NCBI GenBank assembly: GCA_964516325.1
Contig: CAZFAP010000005.1
Location: 1 to 63,755 of the forward strand
DNA length: 63,755 bases
From: CAZFAP01 sp964516325
Lineage (GTDB): Bacteria; Auribacterota; JABMQX01
Direction: 5' to 3'
Shown here one piece after another: positions 18,262 through 26,638 of this stretch (position 1 is its first letter; the number at the start of each line of letters is the position of its first letter). The notes under the pieces were generated by a model. The model worked only from the letters and a program-made list of their open reading frames with translations. It was not told the DNA's origin and searched no databases. The position numbers and the translations under genes were made by a program.

Positions 18262-19293
18262 ATGCTTGCAGCGGTCCTCGAAGGCGTAAGGAAAATGGTC
18301 CTCAAAGACATCCCTCGTCCTCAGCCGGGCAGGGGTGAAGTCGTCGTCCGTATGAAAGCATGCGGTATATGCCAGACGGATTATTGCGCTTATACCGGCG
18401 CGAGGATGAATTGGAGGCCGGGGCACATCGTTGGCCACGAAATGAGCGGCGTAATCGAGGAAGTCGGCGAGGGCGTCGAGACCTTCAAGCCGGGAGACGA
18501 GGTCATCGTGTCCCCAGCCATCTTCTGTGGACAATGCGAGTACTGTAAGAGCGGCCTTGAACACTATTGTCCCAACGGCGCGGTAATTGGCGGGGATGGT
18601 TTTGAGCGGGTACTCCCGGGCGGCTTCGCCGAGTACGTCCGCGCCCCTGTGCAGACCCTCTACCGGAAACCCGCGAACATCTCCTTCCCGGCGGCGGCAA
18701 TTACGGAGCCCTTGGCGGGCTCCTACAAAGGGCTTATCGCGTACACGCGGATGACCATCGGAGAGGACGTCGTGATAATTGGAGCCGGGGCAATGGGCCT
18801 CCTCCTGACCCAGATTGCGCATGCCGCGGGCGCCGCAAACCTTATCCTGATAGACATAGCGGATTACAAATTGGACTACGCGAGAGAATGCGGCGCCACC
18901 CACACCATCAACTCGAAGAAAGGCGACCCCAGGAAAGCTGTCGCGAAAACTCTTCCCAAAGGCCCCGACATAGTCTTTGAGGCGGCCGGCGCCCTGGAAG
19001 CGGCGGAATTGGCCTTCGAGCTTTGCCGCCGGGGCACAAGAATCAACATGTTCGGCGTCATCGTGCCGGGCACGGTGCCGGTCTCGCCCGCCCGGATTCA
19101 CTTTTCAGAAACCCGCATGGACGCCTCCTTTTCCGTTACGCCGAAGGTGATGATCAAGGCTATAGACCTCATGCAAAAAGGGCTCGTGGACACCGAGAAA
19201 ATCATCACGCACCGCATTCCGCTCCGAGAGATGCAAAAAGCTCTCGACATCATGGGAACCGTGGAACGCATCAAAGTGGTAATAGAACCGTAA
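18262..19293 (+). CDS. zinc-dependent medium-chain alcohol/polyol dehydrogenase
   Basis: A 343-residue MDR-family NAD(P)-dependent dehydrogenase. The start at ATG 18262 is chosen for its AAAGGAG ribosome site and family alignment (MLAAVLEGVRKMVLKDIPRP). Catalytic zinc ligands are C37 (GICQTD) and H59-E60 (GHE). The structural zinc cysteines C89, C92, C95 and C103 are all present. The Rossmann motif VVIIGAGAMG is complete. The closest types by eye are threonine/sorbitol dehydrogenase-like proteins. The substrate cannot be given. It lies between the NusG paralogue and a permease gene with short gaps, suggesting a shared transcript. Confidence 0.88.
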   Translation: MLAAVLEGVRKMVLKDIPRPQPGRGEVVVRMKACGICQTDYCAYTGARMNWRPGHIVGHEMSGVIEEVGEGVETFKPGDEVIVSPAIFCGQCEYCKSGLEHYCPNGAVIGGDGFERVLPGGFAEYVRAPVQTLYRKPANISFPAAAITEPLAGSYKGLIAYTRMTIGEDVVIIGAGAMGLLLTQIAHAAGAANLILIDIADYKLDYARECGATHTINSKKGDPRKAVAKTLPKGPDIVFEAAGALEAAELAFELCRRGTRINMFGVIVPGTVPVSPARIHFSETRMDASFSVTPKVMIKAIDLMQKGLVDTEKIITHRIPLREMQKALDIMGTVERIKVVIEP

Positions 19294-19392
19294 AGTGGTT
19301 TGGCTTGCTTCCGCGCGACGCGCCACGCCCGCGGAGGGAAGCCAGTTCCTCGTTGGACCCATCAAGAACGCCCGATCCTGGTCACGGGAAAT

Positions 19393-20520
19393 ATGAATCC
19401 GTTTTTCGCAACGCTGAAAAGGCTCGCTGACGCTGGCGTAAAAGGCGTATCCACCTACCTGAATGTCCCGATTCTCATAATTCTCGTTCCGACCTTCCTT
19501 CTCGGCGCCGCTATCATCGTGTTCTCCCCGAAGGAGAAAATGCTCCGTTACTTCGGTCCAAATGCCAAGAAACACATCGCTTATCCTCTCGCCTCGCTGG
19601 TTGGGCTTCTTCTCGCGGTGTGTAGTTGCGGCATCATTCCCCTCTTTGCTGGGATTTACCGAAGTGGGGCGGGGATCGGGCCTTCGACGACTCTCCTGTT
19701 CGCGGGGCCGGCAATAAACCTGCTTGCCATTGTTTATACGGGCAACGTCTTGGGCTTGCGAATGACCCTCACCCGCGGAGTCGCCGCCCTGGCAATGTCC
19801 ATCTACATTGGGCTGGTGATGGCGGCACTTTACCGCTCCGAGGAAAAGGCGCCAGCCGCCGCGCCGCCCGAAACAATGCAGGAGCGAAAACCGAAAGTCG
19901 CACCTATCTTCGCTCTGCTTGTCCTTGTTCTCTTCAGCGTCCTGGCCGTCGCCAGCACGATTTCGCGTCTCTACTACCCGAACAGCCGGTGCTCCTGCGT
20001 GCACCTCGACCCATGGGTTGAGTGGCTACCTTTCGGTGTGCGAATCGCCGCCGCGGCTCTTTTCGCCGCCGCTGCCGTGGTTCTCATTCAGGTCAAGTTC
20101 GGGGCAGAGAAAATAGGAATGTGGCTTCTTGAGACGGTATTGCTGATCAGGATGGTCATTCCTTTCCTTCTCGTGGGAGCGTTTGCGGCGGGGGTTATCA
20201 TGGGTTTTCTTCCTCAGGGGCTTGTCTATGATTACCTCGGCGATAATTCCTTGCTTGCCTGTCTTCTCGCATCGGCGGTGGGGGCTTTCTCCTACTTCGC
20301 AACCCTCACGGAAGTCCCCATTGTGGAATCCCTCGTCCAGCTCTACATGTCCAAGGGAGCGGCGCTCGCTCTTCTGCTGGCGGGGCCCGCAGTTTCCCTC
20401 CCGAGCATGATTGCCATCGCGCGAGTGATCGGGCTGAAGAAAATGCTATCCTACGTTACGTTAGTCATCGTACTCACAGCGCTCATTTCCTGCATCGTCG
20501 CAAGTGTTGGGCTCCTGTAG
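19393..20520 (+). CDS. permease of the DUF318/ArsP type
   Basis: A 375-residue membrane protein with about nine hydrophobic segments, starting MNPFFATLKRLADAG. The conserved CSCGIIPLFAGIYRSG block followed by TTLLFAGPAINLLA, and a second half-repeat TLTEVPIVESLV..GPAVSLPSM, match the DUF318 permease family (ArsP and relatives), whose studied members export organoarsenicals. Residues 170-210 form a hydrophilic loop. It is followed after 21 bases by a small thioredoxin-fold gene; such permease plus 'CxxC' pairs recur in bacteria and archaea. The true substrate is unknown. The ribosome site is weak. Confidence 0.75.
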   Translation: MNPFFATLKRLADAGVKGVSTYLNVPILIILVPTFLLGAAIIVFSPKEKMLRYFGPNAKKHIAYPLASLVGLLLAVCSCGIIPLFAGIYRSGAGIGPSTTLLFAGPAINLLAIVYTGNVLGLRMTLTRGVAALAMSIYIGLVMAALYRSEEKAPAAAPPETMQERKPKVAPIFALLVLVLFSVLAVASTISRLYYPNSRCSCVHLDPWVEWLPFGVRIAAAALFAAAAVVLIQVKFGAEKIGMWLLETVLLIRMVIPFLLVGAFAAGVIMGFLPQGLVYDYLGDNSLLACLLASAVGAFSYFATLTEVPIVESLVQLYMSKGAALALLLAGPAVSLPSMIAIARVIGLKKMLSYVTLVIVLTALISCIVASVGLL

Positions 20521-20541
20521 AAAAGCTATGAGGATCATGAG

Positions 20542-20817
20542 ATGGCGAGGTTGAGCATCAAACTCTTCGGCAGAGTTCCCCCCTGTCCTCGGTGTCGCCT
20601 CGCCGAGCGAATGATCACAAAAGCCATACCCCGGCTTGGCGTGGAAGTGGATTTCAGCAGACATAATATTCTTGATGAACAGGCAAGAGCCTATGGTATC
20701 ATGATGACTCCGGCGATCGTGGTCAACGACAGAAAGCTGTGGGAGGGAAGCTTCCCGACGACGAAGGAGTTCATCCGCGTCATTGGTGAACAGGGGAACA
20801 GACCAGAGGGAGGCTGA
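20542..20817 (+). CDS. small thioredoxin-fold protein (CPRC)
   Basis: A 91-residue glutaredoxin/thioredoxin-like protein. The redox motif C15-P-R-C18 follows the first strand (LSIKLFGRVPP), and the cis-Pro loop is MMTPAIVVND near residue 52. It has no signal peptide, so it is cytoplasmic. It lies 21 bases after the DUF318-type permease and is probably co-translated with it. It may deliver reducing equivalents or act on the Cys-Ser-Cys motif of the permease (inference). Confidence 0.75.
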   Translation: MARLSIKLFGRVPPCPRCRLAERMITKAIPRLGVEVDFSRHNILDEQARAYGIMMTPAIVVNDRKLWEGSFPTTKEFIRVIGEQGNRPEGG

Positions 20818-20852
20818 CCAGAGAGAATCTCGATTGTCAGCGAGTTTTTGGG

Positions 20853-20881
20853 TTGACGGGAAGCAGTGTAGGTGGTATTTA
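20853..20881 (+). promoter_or_regulatory. possible promoter of first pseudopilin gene
   Basis: TTGACG (20853-20858), a 17-base spacer and TATTTA (20876-20881). The -35 is good and the -10 weak; TATACT just downstream is better but with wrong spacing. Confidence 0.35.
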
Positions 20882-20997
20882 TACTATGGGGTGTTTGAGA
20901 CCTAGGTTTGCTACATAACGGCGGGGCCTGCCGAGATAGCCCTGAGCCGGAAGGCAGGTTGAAAAACGGACTTCTAAAAATGTCGGAGGTTTGGACA

Positions 20998-21735
20998 ATG
21001 AGACGAAAAAGTAAGGGATTCACGCTCATCGAATTGCTGGTGGTCATCGCCATCGTAGCTATTCTCGCTGCGCTCCTTTTGCCTGCGCTTCAAAGGGCAA
21101 AGGAAGCCGGAAGGCGGACGCTGTGCCTGGGTCATCTCAGCCAGCTCGGGAGAGCTTTCGCGCAGTACATAAACGAGTACGGCGGCTACATGCCCCAGTA
21201 CGGTGGTGTCATCCAGTTCGGCTGGGGGAAGGGGGGGGGATGGATGGATAAGCTGTTCCCGTACGTGGACGCGAATCCGGACGGGAGGGGTCCGGCCTAC
21301 GGAGCTGGCACGAAGGACCGTCCTGGCCCGGAGGACTCGGAACGGACGGAAGTGTTCCGCTGTCCAAGCGTCAAGGTTTATCCTATGGATGGCAGAAAAT
21401 ACCTGACCAGCTACATTTTCAGCTGTGGCCTTTGGTACTTCATGGGAAACATGTTCGACATGGGGAGAGTGAAGAATGCCTCGACACTGGTTGTCTTGTA
21501 CGACCGAAACCTCAAGACCTGCGAGCCGACGGACGCCGACATGACCGACGAGTGGCACATCAACGACGGCACGGGAGACGGGTATGGTGCGGGTGGACTG
21601 TGGGAGTCGTGCTGCAACAGCCCGCCTTTCCCCGGGCCTCATGGAAAGGGATACAACATTCTCTTCGCGGACTCCCACGTGAGGTGGTTCGGGACGTGGG
21701 TCACAGGAAAAATGACCAAGCGCGCGGAGCAGTAG
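20998..21735 (+). CDS. prepilin-type N-methylation domain protein (pseudopilin-like) 1
   Basis: A 245-residue secreted or cell-surface protein with a class III signal: RRKSKGFTLIELLVVIAI, with cleavage after Gly expected, followed by a 20-residue hydrophobic helix. The rest is a globular domain with paired Cys and Trp/Gly-rich segments, and a C-terminal LFADSHVRWF block resembling the H-x9-DG motif (here DSH). ATG 20998 has GGAGG 8 bases upstream; an upstream ATG at 20980 lacks one. Proteins of this type are abundant in Planctomycetes, Lentisphaerae and allied phyla, often as solitary genes. No type II secretion operon is nearby. Function is unknown. Confidence 0.85.
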   Translation: MRRKSKGFTLIELLVVIAIVAILAALLLPALQRAKEAGRRTLCLGHLSQLGRAFAQYINEYGGYMPQYGGVIQFGWGKGGGWMDKLFPYVDANPDGRGPAYGAGTKDRPGPEDSERTEVFRCPSVKVYPMDGRKYLTSYIFSCGLWYFMGNMFDMGRVKNASTLVVLYDRNLKTCEPTDADMTDEWHINDGTGDGYGAGGLWESCCNSPPFPGPHGKGYNILFADSHVRWFGTWVTGKMTKRAEQ

Positions 21736-21798
21736 GCTTGATACCGACGGCGAGAAGGTCGCCTCACGGCTCAGAGCGACATCAGTTTACCTTTTACC

Positions 21799-21827
21799 TT
21801 GACATCCAGGTGGGGTCGAGGTAAACT
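21799..21827 (+). promoter_or_regulatory. promoter of second pseudopilin gene
   Basis: A perfect -35 TTGACA (21799-21804), 17-base spacer, TAAACT (21822-21827, 4/6). The surrounding segment is AT-rich. The gene starts 90 bases downstream. Confidence 0.55.
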
Positions 21828-21916
21828 ATTATAGGGAATAAATATCGTTGGCTGAGGAGTTGCCGGTTCAGCATGCCTCCGAACTCCTCGCCCGCGGAAC
21901 AAAGGAGGGCTTTACC

Positions 21917-22687
21917 ATGAGATCGAGGAAATGGACTGGTTTCACCCTCATAGAACTCTTGGTTGTGATCGCCATTATCGCAATATTGGCCGCTCTTCTG
22001 TTGCCAGCTCTGCAAAGCGCAAAGGAGAAAGCGAGAGACGCGACGTGCAAGTCGAACGTAAAGAACCTCGTCAACGCTTTCTTCACCTTCGAGGCGGAGC
22101 ACGGCTTTCTCCCGGCGGGGGGCTGGGCCGGCAGAAATGGCGAGTTTGACTGGACTTGGGGAGGAAACGTTGTTAGCGTCCCGCAGACCGACCCAGGGGC
22201 GTGCCAGAGGATCAGGATAGAGGAAGGCGCCCTTTGGCCCTACGTCATGGGACTTCCCCGCGTCGGCACACTCTATGGGGAAACCACCAGGGGAATGAAG
22301 GATGAGACGTGGTTCGCTACCTTCGGAAGCAATCCGTACCTCTGCCCCTCTGCCGGGCCTGTTGGCAGGAAGCGAGGCTTGAGCTACTCGATGAATTATT
22401 TCCTCGAGGACCCGCCCGGCGGTCAGACCGCGGACATCAAAGGCCTGAAGCTGTCGCAGATCCGGAGTGAAGCCAGCAAAATTCTGCTGGTTGACGAAAG
22501 CGAAATGACTCTGAACGATGGGCTGTTCCTTCCGACAGGGCACGAGAACGACATACCGGACCTCCATCTGAAACACACCGGCGGGGGAAACATCGCTTTC
22601 TGCGACGGGCACGTCTCCTGGATAGAAAAGAAAAGGCTACTGAGTATCATGAACGCCAACTCGGACTACTGGCGTCCTGAGTTGTGA
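21917..22687 (+). CDS. prepilin-type N-methylation domain protein with H-x9-DG motif (pseudopilin-like) 2
   Basis: A 256-residue protein starting at ATG 21917, which has an AAAGGAGGG ribosome site. The class III signal is RSRKWTGFTLIELLVVIAII. The first helix continues into LPALQSAKEKARDATCKSNVKNL. The C-terminus has the complete H-x9-DG signature (H-TGGGNIAFC-DGH). It is a paralogue of the genes at 20998 and 28115. A strong terminator follows at 22745, and a promoter precedes it, so it is a single-gene unit. Such proteins are thought to be surface-exposed pseudopilins. No partner is visible. Confidence 0.88.
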   Translation: MRSRKWTGFTLIELLVVIAIIAILAALLLPALQSAKEKARDATCKSNVKNLVNAFFTFEAEHGFLPAGGWAGRNGEFDWTWGGNVVSVPQTDPGACQRIRIEEGALWPYVMGLPRVGTLYGETTRGMKDETWFATFGSNPYLCPSAGPVGRKRGLSYSMNYFLEDPPGGQTADIKGLKLSQIRSEASKILLVDESEMTLNDGLFLPTGHENDIPDLHLKHTGGGNIAFCDGHVSWIEKKRLLSIMNANSDYWRPEL

Positions 22688-22744
22688 GGATAGGCGAAGG
22701 GGTCAGGCCTGGCGGGCCCTAAGGGGCACGCGGGCGAGGAATAG

Positions 22745-22776
22745 GCCGCTGGCAATAAGTGCCAGCGGCTTTTTTT
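22745..22776 (+). terminator. rho-independent terminator after pseudopilin 2
   Basis: A perfect 10-bp stem GCCGCTGGCA/TGCCAGCGGC with loop ATAAG, followed by seven T residues. Confidence 0.92.
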
Positions 22777-22812
22777 GCCCCTATGAGGCGATAGAAAAGC
22801 AAAAATCTGCTC

Positions 22813-22841
22813 TTGACTTTCGCTTAATTTTCGCCTAAATT
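22813..22841 (+). promoter_or_regulatory. promoter of the dnaE-type gene
   Basis: TTGACT (22813-22818), 17-base spacer, TAAATT (22836-22841) in an AT-rich stretch, just upstream of the polymerase gene. Confidence 0.55.
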
Positions 22842-22861
22842 CGCGCAAGGATTCGGGGAAC

Positions 22862-25800
22862 ATGTCCACCTACTCGCCGCGGAGGCGCCAAACGGATAAG
22901 GGCGAAATCGTGAAGACTTTTCCACATCTGTACGTCCACAGCAATTACAGTCTCCTGTCCGGGGCGAACACGATTGAAGAAATCATCCTGGCTGCCGTTG
23001 AGATGGGGATGAACTCTATCGCCCTGACGGACACCAACGCCATGCATGGCGCCGTCCCCTTCTATCAATCGGCGAAAGTTGCGGGGATCAAGCCTATTCT
23101 CGGCACGGAGATCGAGTTGGAGGACCGCTCGGTGGTCCTTCTGGCGAGAAATAATGAGGGCTATAGTTCTCTTTGCCGGATTGTGTCAAAGAGGCAGTTC
23201 GACGACGATTTTCCCATGGAGCATAATCCCCACAAAAGGGGGTTCCCGAAAAGGGCGAGGAGTGAGAGAGAGAAAGCCGCCGCGGAAGTTGCTAAATTCG
23301 TCGAGCTTTTGGAGGGTTTCGCCGAGAACCTCTTCATTCTTGCCGATGACGAGGCTGTGATTTCCGCTCTCGCCCAAACTGACGCCAGAGACAACCTTTA
23401 CGTCCGCCTGGAGAACTACGGCGATTATCCCAGCGAGAAAAGGCGCCGGGAGCTTGCGGAGTTAGCCCGGCGGCACAAGCTTCCTATTGTTGCAGCCAAC
23501 GAAGTGCATTTCATCAAGCCGGAAGAGTATGCAGTCCACCGGCTTCTTTCGGCGATCAAGGCGAACACGACTCTCGCGTGGCATCCCGCCTCTGGCGGGA
23601 CCCGTGAAGAATCATGGGCAAGATGCCCATGCCACGGGACAGGCGATTCCCACGACGGAGGAACCAACTCCGACCCCATCAGAAGGCGGGGCTGGATGCG
23701 AAGCCCACAGCAAATGCATTCCCTTTTCCGAACCGTTCCCGAGGCGATAGCCAACGCGGAAAAAATCGCTTCCGAATGCAACGTTGACCTTCAGCTCGGC
23801 AGAATCAAATTGCCGATTTTCCCTGTTCCGGAAGGGGAAACGCCCTATTCTTATCTGAGAAGGATTTGTTACCGCGGAGCAGAAAAGAGGTACGGAGCGA
23901 TCACTCCGGAGGTTCGCCGGAGACTGGAGCATGAACTGTGCATCATCGGGAAGCTCGGCTACGCCAACTACTTTCTCGTCGTGTGGGACATTGCTCTCTA
24001 TGCCTACCGCAACGGAATTCCCTCCGTCGGAAGAGGTTCCGCTGCCAACAGCATCGTCTCGTACTGCCTTGGACTCACCCACGTCTGCCCCATAAGGCAC
24101 AATCTCTTCTTCGAGCGATTTCTTCACCTTGAGAGGAAGGATTGCCCCGACGTGGACCTCGACTTCTGCTGGAGAAGAAGGGACGAAGTTCTCAACTATG
24201 TTTACAAAAAGTACGGCGAGGATAGGGTGGCGATGATCTGCACCTTCAATACTTTTGGCCTGAGAGCTTCTATCCGGGAGGTCGCCAAGGTCATGGGGCT
24301 TCTCGGGGACGAGGTAAGCGATTTCACCCGGCGCATCCCCCATTTTGATTTTGGCTCCATGGAGAAGATTAGTGAGGAGGTCCCGGAATGCCGCGACCTT
24401 CCCGTGGACAAAGAACCCTGGAAAAGCGTAATCCAAATGGCGTCGAGGATCGCGGGTTACCCGCGTCATCTGAGCACGCATGCCGGCGGAATCGTCATCG
24501 CCCCGTCGGCGATAACGGATTTCATGCCGGTTCAGTATGCGGCAAAAGGGTTGGTTATCACGCAATACAGTATGAATCCCGTCGAGGATATGGGACTGGT
24601 GAAGATTGACCTGCTGGGGCAGAGGTCTCTTTCCGTGATTGCCGACGTAGTCGAGAAAGCTCGACAGAAATATGGGATCAGGCTGAAGATGAACGAACTG
24701 AAGGAGGGCGATCCAAAGACCATTGAACTCTGGCGGAAGGGGAAGACCATCGGCTGTTTTCAGATCGAATCGCCGAGCATGCGGGGGCTTTTGCGGAAGC
24801 TCCACGTGGACCACATGGAAATCCTCATCGCCGCCAGCTCGCTCGTCCGCCCCGGACCTTCCGACAGCGGAATGACAAAGGTCTTCATCAACAGATACCA
24901 CGGCAAAGAGCCGGTAACTTACCTCCACCCCGCTTTGGAGCCAATTTTGAAGGACACGCTCGGCATCATGGTTTATCAGGAGGACGTCATCAAGGTCGCC
25001 AACAAGATTGCCGGGTTGACCTTCGGCGAGGCGGAGATGCTGCGGAAGAGCATGAGCAAGAAACGGGGAATCGAAGCCATTGCTTTGTATGAGGAGCGGT
25101 TCATTTCCGGCGCCACACACAGGGGGATGAAACCGGACACGGCAAAGGAACTGTGGCGGCAGCTTTCCGGCTTCGCGGGTTATGCCTTCTGCAAGGCGCA
25201 CAGCGCCTCTTATGCCTACGTCGCATATCAAGCAACATACCTCAAAGCTCATTTTCCGGCGGAGTTCATGGCGGCGGTTCTCGCCAATGGCGGGGGATTT
25301 TATCATCAAGCCGCCTACGTCAGTGAGGGGCGCCGGATGGGCTTGCGAATCCTCCCTCCCGACGTGAATCATGCGGAATTGAACTTCACCGGCGAAGATA
25401 ACTGGATACGGGTCGGGCTTAGCCAGGTGATGTCCCTGACCAACAGGACTGCACGATCCATCCTCGCGGCTCGTCAGAGAAGTCCTTACACTTCCCTCGC
25501 CAACTTCTGCGCGAGGACTACGGCAATTCTTGGCGAAGTCCAAAATCTCATCCGCGGCGGCGCCTTTGACAGCTTCGGGCAGACTCGACCACAGCTCCTC
25601 TGGGAAGCGGACCTCATCTTTGGGGAAAGAGCCGCCTATGCCCAATCGCGATTCCGGGACCGGTTCTTTGAGGAACACCGAGGGATGGAAGATGCGGATT
25701 TGTTCGGTTGGCTATTGAATTGCGGGAATGGAAATGGGAAGAGTAATCCTCTTGATTCGCCAAGCGTTAACGCGCAGGCGGCGCAAAAAGTCGCCTGCCC

Positions 25801-26248
25801 TCTGCGCCTTCGCGGGGAGAGCTGTTCCACGGTTGCGGAACAAATTCGCGTGCCGCGATTCGAGGACTACACCGTAGAAAAAAAGGTTCAGGACGAGATG
25901 GAAATCTTAGGCTTCCCCGTGACAGCTCATCCCATGAACCTCTGTGAGGAGAAGATTCGCGAGATCGGCGTCGTCCCGGCGAAGGACATCCCTCATTACG
26001 TCGGTCGGACGGTGAAAGTGGCAGGATGGCTCGTTACGACCCGACGCGTCACCACCGTCAACGGCGAGCAGATGCGATTTCTCACCCTCGAGGACCTCAC
26101 CGATGTCGTCGAGATCGTCCTATTTCCGAAAACCTATGCCCAATACGGCGCCGTCATTCAGAGCTTTGGTCCCTACCTTGCCACCGGTAGAGTCGAGGAC
26201 GACAACGGCCATTCCACCCTCACCGCGAACTGCATCGAACCGCTTTGA
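22862..26248 (+). CDS. DNA polymerase III alpha subunit, DnaE-type (short form; replicative or ImuC/DnaE2-like)
   Basis: A 1128-residue C-family DNA polymerase. The order is: PHP domain (HLYVHSNYSLLSGAN, residues ~22-210), polymerase core with PSVGRGSAANSIVSYCLG and PDVDLDF (catalytic Asp pair near 430), RHLSTHAGGIVIAP, VKIDLLGQRSL, finger region SGFAGYAFCKAHSASYA, helix-hairpin-helix, and a C-terminal OB fold (TVKVAGWLVTTRRV). A DADLF stretch near 950 may be a clamp-binding motif. It ends soon after the OB fold, without the tau-binding tail, as in DnaE2/ImuC; but imuA/imuB neighbours are absent. Two inserts interrupt the pattern: residues ~240-275 derive from a dispersed repeat, and ~977-985 (CPLRLRGE) resembles another. 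GTG 22910 is an alternative start. Confidence 0.88.
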   Translation: MSTYSPRRRQTDKGEIVKTFPHLYVHSNYSLLSGANTIEEIILAAVEMGMNSIALTDTNAMHGAVPFYQSAKVAGIKPILGTEIELEDRSVVLLARNNEGYSSLCRIVSKRQFDDDFPMEHNPHKRGFPKRARSEREKAAAEVAKFVELLEGFAENLFILADDEAVISALAQTDARDNLYVRLENYGDYPSEKRRRELAELARRHKLPIVAANEVHFIKPEEYAVHRLLSAIKANTTLAWHPASGGTREESWARCPCHGTGDSHDGGTNSDPIRRRGWMRSPQQMHSLFRTVPEAIANAEKIASECNVDLQLGRIKLPIFPVPEGETPYSYLRRICYRGAEKRYGAITPEVRRRLEHELCIIGKLGYANYFLVVWDIALYAYRNGIPSVGRGSAANSIVSYCLGLTHVCPIRHNLFFERFLHLERKDCPDVDLDFCWRRRDEVLNYVYKKYGEDRVAMICTFNTFGLRASIREVAKVMGLLGDEVSDFTRRIPHFDFGSMEKISEEVPECRDLPVDKEPWKSVIQMASRIAGYPRHLSTHAGGIVIAPSAITDFMPVQYAAKGLVITQYSMNPVEDMGLVKIDLLGQRSLSVIADVVEKARQKYGIRLKMNELKEGDPKTIELWRKGKTIGCFQIESPSMRGLLRKLHVDHMEILIAASSLVRPGPSDSGMTKVFINRYHGKEPVTYLHPALEPILKDTLGIMVYQEDVIKVANKIAGLTFGEAEMLRKSMSKKRGIEAIALYEERFISGATHRGMKPDTAKELWRQLSGFAGYAFCKAHSASYAYVAYQATYLKAHFPAEFMAAVLANGGGFYHQAAYVSEGRRMGLRILPPDVNHAELNFTGEDNWIRVGLSQVMSLTNRTARSILAARQRSPYTSLANFCARTTAILGEVQNLIRGGAFDSFGQTRPQLLWEADLIFGERAAYAQSRFRDRFFEEHRGMEDADLFGWLLNCGNGNGKSNPLDSPSVNAQAAQKVACPLRLRGESCSTVAEQIRVPRFEDYTVEKKVQDEMEILGFPVTAHPMNLCEEKIREIGVVPAKDIPHYVGRTVKVAGWLVTTRRVTTVNGEQMRFLTLEDLTDVVEIVLFPKTYAQYGAVIQSFGPYLATGRVEDDNGHSTLTANCIEPL
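23584..23642 (+). repeat. hairpin repeat copy inside the dnaE-type gene
   Basis: 23584-23600 forms TCCCGCC-TCT-GGCGGGA. 23613-23629 forms ATGGGCA-AGA-TGCCCAT. Bases 23601-23642 are nearly identical to intergenic 62370-62411 (both CCCGTGAA, then CATGGGCAAGATGCCCATGC, then a short G/C tail). The copy adds about 28 residues in frame between NTTLA and RSPQQM of the polymerase. Confidence 0.8.
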
Positions 26249-26357
26249 GGAGGGCTGCGGTCTTCGAGTTGCCCGCCTCGCCGCACTACATTGGTGTGGC
26301 ACAAGAGCATGCAGAGTGGCATAATGATTCCAAGCCTGTACTGCAAAGGGTCGCGTC

Positions 26358-26573
26358 ATGAAGGCAGACTGGGATGAATGTCCGCTTTGTGGGAGCGCGC
26401 GAATAGCAAAAAAGGCTCGTAGTCTTTCCATCAGAGCCAGGAACAGGCTTGTCCGGATTTCCGGGGTGGTTTATTACGAATGTAGCGACTGCGGGGAGCG
26501 TTTTTTCGACCACGAAAATAGCAAGATCATAGACGGGTGTTCCCTTACGTCTGCCTCCGCCAAAAAGAGATAG
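26358..26573 (+). CDS. YgiT-type zinc finger protein
   Basis: A 71-residue protein with two Cys pairs, C8-x2-C11 (ECPLCGS) and C42-x2-C45 (YYECSDCGERF). This is the spacing of YgiT/MqsA-type zinc fingers found in antitoxins. The strand RLVRISGVVYYECSDCGE matches the usual 'NVPAxVCxxCGE' block. No helix-turn-helix domain and no neighbouring toxin were seen, so an antitoxin role is only a possibility. It lies between dnaE and an epimerase on the same strand. Confidence 0.6.
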   Translation: MKADWDECPLCGSARIAKKARSLSIRARNRLVRISGVVYYECSDCGERFFDHENSKIIDGCSLTSASAKKR

Positions 26574-26638
26574 GCACGCTCGCACGCCAAAAACCGAGAG
26601 GCCGCCCGGTCGCGGCCACGGACAAACAAGGAGGAAGG

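Noticed and set aside
23612..25678. 688-codon minus-strand frame over the dnaE-type gene
   Set aside because: Shadow frame; the plus strand encodes an unmistakable polymerase.
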